From RGIG4079 sp045637505 (GTDB taxonomy: Bacteria; Bacteroidota; Bacteroidia; Bacteroidales; Muribaculaceae), in assembly GCA_045637505.1 (NCBI GenBank), contig JAZTZO010000007.1, positions 36,820 to 100,819 of the forward strand: a DNA stretch of 64,000 bases, written 5' to 3'. Under the pieces are notes generated by a model. That model searched no databases, had not been told where the DNA came from, and worked only from the letters and a program-made list of their open reading frames with translations. This document shows positions 60,049 to 64,000 of the stretch, in pieces. Numbering within the stretch: position 1 is the first letter of the stretch; every line of letters starts with the position of its first letter. The position numbers were made by a program, and so were the translations under genes.

Positions 60049-62214
60049 ATGAAATCAAACCTTTTTAAATCAATCATTACTATTTTGTTTGCGTTATTAA
60101 TTTCGCAACAAGTCGTTCACGCACAAACAAATCGTTCTGCTCGTTTAGAAGCTCAACTCGAACTTTATGATATAGTCAATAAACTTTCAGAGGTCAAAGG
60201 TGTTGATTTTGGTGGCATTTGTTATGAAAACATCAGTTATGATTGCGAGACATTAAAAATGGACATCCTCGTAAACACTCCACAAAGTGATATCAGATAT
60301 CTCACTTCAGATATGCTTACATTACAATTTCACTCCCTCGTAAACACACACAATCAAAGAGAATATTATTCCACCCTCTCTCACCTTTTACGCCAAGCCA
60401 ATAGCAAATGGCAGATGACATATAAAGACTCTCAAGGGCATGCCGTTTCGCACATATTCACACCCGATGACATCGATGATATGATGACTAAGTCGGTGGA
60501 AGAACTCGGCATTGACAAAGAACAAATGTCGAACTACTGCATATTTTTTCACAACAACCTCCTTCAAAAACAAATAGATGGTGTTAATGTAATTAGTGCA
60601 AAAGCCACTAAAGAAGGAAATTGTGTAAAAACAAGTATATTAACCACTTTTGATGACGAAACAATTAAATTTCTCACCCCCGAAAGAATAAAACAATCAT
60701 ACATAGGTTCAATAGGCTCTCGTGTTTTAATACATGGTTACGCCAACCAACTTAAAGCATTTGGCTTTGATGGGTTAATACTCGAATATTCCAACCAACT
60801 TGGAGCGACAGCTAAAGCCACAATCATCGTTGACGACTTTCTCCATTTTTATGACGATGCTCAATTAGGGTCACAAGATGTAGTTGAAGAGGAGGTGTTT
60901 GAGGCATATGACACTATCGCAGCCGATAGCATCACTTGCGTTGAGATTGTTGATGATACTCGACTCGACGAGAATAAAGAGGTTAAGGATCTGTCAGAAG
61001 TTATAGAAAATGAAGCTCAATTAGGGTCAGCCGAAAATAATTACTCCCTATCACAAAATAGTTATGTGCTTGAGACCATAGAACAATATAAAAAACACTA
61101 TCAATCATCTATAGGCACAGGTGGTATCCTTGATATTAAGGTAGAGCTACTCGACCCTTATATTGCAATAACTATTATTGTTGACGGCGTGAATGACAAT
61201 GCCGGCAATTATACTCCCAACTCCTATAAAGAACATTTTATTGCAAGCACCATTTCGTCAGATGAGCGCATTGAACAATACAAATTATTATATGCCGAAG
61301 GAGTTAAAGGGTTTTATATGACAATTTCAAATGCCTATGACTACATCTCTTTCTCTGTCCCCATTGATTTAGAAGAGTTGTTTAGCGCAAAATATGCCTC
61401 TACGCAAGCCCCCGAACAATCGCTTGAAGAATATCTCGCATCACTTTCGGAAGAAGAGAAACAAGCCTACACTTCATCTTTTATGCAAGATTTAGACGAA
61501 ATTACTAATTCATGGATAGGAAGCAATGGTGTCATAAACACACACACCTATATTGCCAACAATTACATCAATATAATATGCAATGTTAATAGTATTGAAG
61601 GATATACCGATGAATTTATCAATCAAAGCAAAATTAATTATATCAAAGAAATCAAGCCCAATTATAACGAAGAAATTGTCACCTCATTGAAATATATTCT
61701 TGAAGTAAAAGGATATAAATTCATCTACACCGATGCCACAACCCATAAATCGGTTTCTCTCATTGTTGATTTTGATGAGATACTCCACTTTAACGACGAA
61801 TATCAATACAATGACGAATATGATTTTTCTGATATAAACACCGATGAAATCATCAACGGATTAGTTTTAGAGTTTGACAAGGCGCTAAGGCCATATGTGG
61901 GCCAAAATGGATTGATTGATCTATACACCACATTGAGAGATGGTCTAATTGAAACTACCTTTATTTTTGATAATAGTGTTGACCTTAATGATATAGGCGA
62001 CATCAATACCTTTAAAAATGAACTTCTTAAAGAGATGACCGCTACCCAAGACGACCTTGACACTTGGGAGGCTCTATACTACTTTGGCATTGAAGGATTT
62101 AAATTCATCTTCCGCCAAGAAGGCTCCAATAAAGGCAAATGGCTTACCATCACAATTGATGATGTAATTAACGGCATCGACAACATCTACAACATGCCTC
62201 TAAATGAAATTTAA
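60049..62214 (+). CDS. Secreted protein of five degenerate modules, family unknown
   Basis: 721 residues with signal peptide MKSNLFKSIITILFALLISQQVVHAQ. The body seems built of five related blocks of about 110-120 residues (about 31-145, 146-270, 336-448, 472-582, 597-712). Each has an N-terminal beta part with an IGSxGxI / VGQNGLI turn followed by a strand ending in IIVDG/ICNVN/TFIFDN, then a helix, then a strand pair such as YAEGVKGFYMTISN, LEVKGYKFIYTD or FGIEGFKFIFRQ and a closing VxIDxxEIL/DDV helix. Acidic linkers (about 271-335) carry a duplicated AQLGS. No T9SS tail, lipobox or barrel. Function unknown. The radical SAM gene follows after 8 nt. Confidence 0.8.
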   Translation: MKSNLFKSIITILFALLISQQVVHAQTNRSARLEAQLELYDIVNKLSEVKGVDFGGICYENISYDCETLKMDILVNTPQSDIRYLTSDMLTLQFHSLVNTHNQREYYSTLSHLLRQANSKWQMTYKDSQGHAVSHIFTPDDIDDMMTKSVEELGIDKEQMSNYCIFFHNNLLQKQIDGVNVISAKATKEGNCVKTSILTTFDDETIKFLTPERIKQSYIGSIGSRVLIHGYANQLKAFGFDGLILEYSNQLGATAKATIIVDDFLHFYDDAQLGSQDVVEEEVFEAYDTIAADSITCVEIVDDTRLDENKEVKDLSEVIENEAQLGSAENNYSLSQNSYVLETIEQYKKHYQSSIGTGGILDIKVELLDPYIAITIIVDGVNDNAGNYTPNSYKEHFIASTISSDERIEQYKLLYAEGVKGFYMTISNAYDYISFSVPIDLEELFSAKYASTQAPEQSLEEYLASLSEEEKQAYTSSFMQDLDEITNSWIGSNGVINTHTYIANNYINIICNVNSIEGYTDEFINQSKINYIKEIKPNYNEEIVTSLKYILEVKGYKFIYTDATTHKSVSLIVDFDEILHFNDEYQYNDEYDFSDINTDEIINGLVLEFDKALRPYVGQNGLIDLYTTLRDGLIETTFIFDNSVDLNDIGDINTFKNELLKEMTATQDDLDTWEALYYFGIEGFKFIFRQEGSNKGKWLTITIDDVINGIDNIYNMPLNEI

Positions 62215-62222
62215 AGGCTTTT

Positions 62223-62858
62223 ATGACTAATAATGCATCCATAATCGGGATTTGTCGCCATCGGTTGACGACCGACGGTGAGGGTGTCACTACTCTGGTG
62301 GCATTCCATGGTTGCCCATTGCGTTGCAAATACTGTCTCAATCCTCAATCGCTCGTGAAGCCTGAACGATTCCCCTCTCACAATGCCACATCTCTCTATG
62401 AAGCAACAAAGATAGATGCACTCTATTTCATTGCCACCGGTGGAGGAGTAACTTTTGGTGGAGGAGAACCATGCTTATATGCCGACATTATCTCTCAGTT
62501 TCGCAACCTTTGTGGCAAAGAGTGGCTACTCACGCTCGAGACATCACTCAATGTTGAGCCAAGCCAATTTGCAACCCTTTTGCCCATTATCAATCGTTTT
62601 ATTGTCGACATTAAGGACATGAACCCCGACATTTATCAACGCTACACCGGTCGCGACAACAAAAATGTCATAGCCAACTTGCAACAACTAATCGACAATA
62701 ATCGTCAAGATGACGCCATAATTCGCATTCCTCTCATTCCTCAATTCAACACCACAGCCCACCAAGAAAAAAGCAAAGCCCAACTCAAAGCAATGGGCTT
62801 TAAGCAGTTCGACATTTTTACCTATTCCACAAAAAATGCAAAAAATATTGACAATTAA
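62223..62858 (+). CDS. Radical SAM protein, glycyl-radical-enzyme activase-like
   Basis: 211 residues: GVTTLVAFHGCPLRCKYCLNPQ with Fe-S ligands C31, C35 and C38 (CxxxCxxC), GGGVTFGGGEPCLY, LTLETSLNV, FIVDIKDMNPDIYQRYTGRDN, IRIPLIPQFN. This is the pyruvate formate-lyase activating enzyme pattern, in a short form (PflA is about 245 aa) without a ferredoxin insert. No glycyl radical enzyme lies in the window. It follows the secreted module protein by 8 nt and precedes the Cys-motif membrane proteins, so its real partner may be unusual. GGGEP and CxxxCxxC are intact. Confidence 0.88.
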   Translation: MTNNASIIGICRHRLTTDGEGVTTLVAFHGCPLRCKYCLNPQSLVKPERFPSHNATSLYEATKIDALYFIATGGGVTFGGGEPCLYADIISQFRNLCGKEWLLTLETSLNVEPSQFATLLPIINRFIVDIKDMNPDIYQRYTGRDNKNVIANLQQLIDNNRQDDAIIRIPLIPQFNTTAHQEKSKAQLKAMGFKQFDIFTYSTKNAKNIDN

Positions 62859-62879
62859 AACTTTATTCAATATATTTGC
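62847..62879 (+). promoter_or_regulatory. Promoter of the Cys-motif protein gene
   Basis: ATTG (62847-62850), 20-nt spacer, TATATTTGC (62871-62879), overlapping the end of the radical SAM gene; start codon at 62905. It shows that the tandem pair can be transcribed separately. Confidence 0.65.
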
Positions 62880-62904
62880 ATTTATAACGCCAAAAACAAA
62901 CAAC

Positions 62905-63849
62905 ATGAAACGAGGGAAAGAAACATGCCGTATTCTCAAAGAGATACGCCGACAAATAGCCGAAGCAAATGATATTGAATTTATCACATCGGAATGTCGC
63001 TACCAAGGCGACTGCCTCGGCACATGCCCCAAGTGCGAAGCCGAAGTGCAATACCTCGAACAGCAACTATCTGCTCGTCATGCCGCCGGCAAAGCAATAG
63101 CCCTCGCCGGCATCTCAGCCGGGTTGTTATTCTCATCAGCGACATCGTTTGCATCTGAATCTCAACCAATAAAACAAAATCAATCAATTCAGAATCCTTC
63201 ATCTGATAAAGTTTTCCTTGCCGTAGGTGAGGTACAATCAATATATGATCGCGCATATCAACCAATTTATCAAGAATTTTATGACAGATTTTCTGCTCCA
63301 TCAGAATTTCATGATGCTATAAATGGCAAATTAATAGCCCTCATAACATTTAAGGAAAATGGTCGTATAAAGAATGTCGAAATCACAAATAGTAACCTCC
63401 CCAAAGTTGTTGATAAGGAGGTAATTAACACATTAATGAATTTTGAGGGCATAATTATTACCAAGAATGGGGTACCGGTCGAACAAATATCGTTACCGAT
63501 ATCATTAAATATTCCCCCAAGACTAATCATTACCACATTAGAAACAGATGAGACTTCCGATTATGTTACAATTTCGGGCAATGTAAAAACAATTGACAAT
63601 AATGACGATATGATTGCCGCAACAATCATAGAAAATCCAGACCAAAAACCCATAAACAACATGGCTGAGACTGACCTAAATGGCAATTTCACATTAAAAG
63701 TAAAAAAAGGCAGTAAAGTTTCAATATCATTTATCGGATATAAAACAATTACATTTTCAGTTAATGGCAATTGTAATATTCAAGCATATTTAGATAATGA
63801 CTTTTACTTAACTGGCGAAGTCATTGGTCCAACTATAATTGAACTATAA
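62905..63849 (+). CDS. Cys-motif / transmembrane / TonB_C-like / CarboxypepD-like protein, copy 1
   Basis: 314 residues from MKRGKETCRILKEIRRQ; an upstream in-frame ATG at 62836 lies in the preceding gene and gives no conserved sequence. N-terminal cytoplasmic part: C8 and a C-x5-C-x3-C-x2-C cluster (C31, C37, C41, C44). One transmembrane helix about 61-80 (GKAIALAGISAGLLFSSATSFA). The exterior has a TonB C-terminal-like domain (about 140-212: NGKLIALITFKENGRIKNVEI) and a CarboxypepD_reg-like domain (about 220-300: ISGNVKT...LNGNFTLKVKKGSKVSISFIGYKTITF). Similar proteins are common in Bacteroidales, often annotated as energy transducers. The Cys cluster could bind Fe-S or zinc. Nothing is known of its partner. 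Confidence 0.8.
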   Translation: MKRGKETCRILKEIRRQIAEANDIEFITSECRYQGDCLGTCPKCEAEVQYLEQQLSARHAAGKAIALAGISAGLLFSSATSFASESQPIKQNQSIQNPSSDKVFLAVGEVQSIYDRAYQPIYQEFYDRFSAPSEFHDAINGKLIALITFKENGRIKNVEITNSNLPKVVDKEVINTLMNFEGIIITKNGVPVEQISLPISLNIPPRLIITTLETDETSDYVTISGNVKTIDNNDDMIAATIIENPDQKPINNMAETDLNGNFTLKVKKGSKVSISFIGYKTITFSVNGNCNIQAYLDNDFYLTGEVIGPTIIEL

Positions 63850-63859
63850 ATTTTACCAT

Positions 63860-64000
63860 ATGAGACGAGGAAAAGAGACATGCCGCATCCTTAAAGAGAT
63901 ACGCCGACAAATTGCCGATGCAAATGATATTGAATATATCACATCGGAGTGCCGATTTCAAGGTGACTGCCTCGGCACATGCCCCAAGTGCGAAGCCGAA
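63860..64000 (+). CDS. Cys-motif membrane protein, copy 2 (partial, runs off window)
   Basis: The first 47 residues only, 10 nt after copy 1. They differ from copy 1 at four conservative positions (K2R, E20D, F26Y, Y33F) and keep all five cysteines; about 15 nucleotide differences are mostly synonymous, so the motif is under constraint. A tandem duplication. Confidence 0.85.
   Translation, partial: MRRGKETCRILKEIRRQIADANDIEYITSECRFQGDCLGTCPKCEAE

Noticed and set aside
1..64000. CRISPR arrays, rRNA genes, replication origin box clusters
   Set aside because: No regularly spaced repeats, rRNA-like segments or DnaA-box clusters were noticed on reading the window.

Overview
The window reads as chromosome of a Bacteroidales bacterium. 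Evidence: a fused LpxC-FabZ gene inside an lpxD-lpxC/fabZ-lpxA operon, PorU/PorV of the type IX secretion system (T9SS), a T9SS-type C-terminal sorting domain on a predicted exported glycoside hydrolase, DUF4924 and DUF3127 proteins, and many start regions carrying the Bacteroidetes promoter pattern TTTG (or TTG) - 19/20 nt - TAnnTTTG. A Muribaculaceae-like host is a guess; no rRNA is present to test it.

Layout. 1-12.8 kb: envelope and housekeeping genes (partial MlaE-type permease, LptB, CPBP protease, TrmN6, EngB, a RelA-type ppGpp enzyme, small lipoprotein, MetF, DNA polymerase III delta', AddB-like nuclease, HemW, RlmH). 13.3-17.4 kb: a divergent pair, a membrane TPR/LuxR-type regulator and a large outer-membrane barrel protein. 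17.4-24.7 kb: NadC, HAD phosphatase, MATE exporter, FAD oxidoreductase, DUF695, T9SS-tagged hydrolase, DUF3127. 24.8-28.0 kb: lipid A operon. 28-36.1 kb: CvfB, lipoprotein, RsmG, MBL hydrolase, GlnS, and the thrS-infC-rpmI-rplT operon.

36.2-40.84 kb is a decayed prophage fragment, all coding on the minus strand, lying between the thrS promoter and the terminator of a tRNA-Gln gene. It holds a frameshifted KGG-motif (terminase-like) fragment, two unrecognised small genes, a frameshifted DUF4417 gene, a ParB-domain/DNA methyltransferase gene cut by an in-frame TAA, and a phage MuF head protein whose reading frame runs, through one in-frame TAA, into a CdiA-type tRNase-like toxin. In its middle, on the opposite strand, sits a compact unit of promoter, structured RNA and terminator that I cannot assign to any known family.

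41-64 kb: DUF4924, an intact IS30-family element, then a largely plus-strand stretch whose codon use looks visibly more C-rich: Rex, degenerate FAH-like protein, PorU, PorV, IspF, rimP-nusA-infB (with a terminator-like hairpin in its leader), FolK, thioesterase, RecO (minus strand), two identical tRNA-Glu genes flanking rpsT, PheT, YebC, a secreted protein of five degenerate modules, a radical SAM activase-like protein, and a tandem pair of proteins with a cytoplasmic Cys motif and a TonB/CarboxypepD-like exterior; the second copy runs off the end.

The best candidates for something undescribed are the phage-borne RNA at about 39.56-39.68 kb and the module-protein / radical SAM / tandem Cys-motif cluster at 60-64 kb. 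All promoter, hairpin and composition statements come from reading by eye, without scoring.
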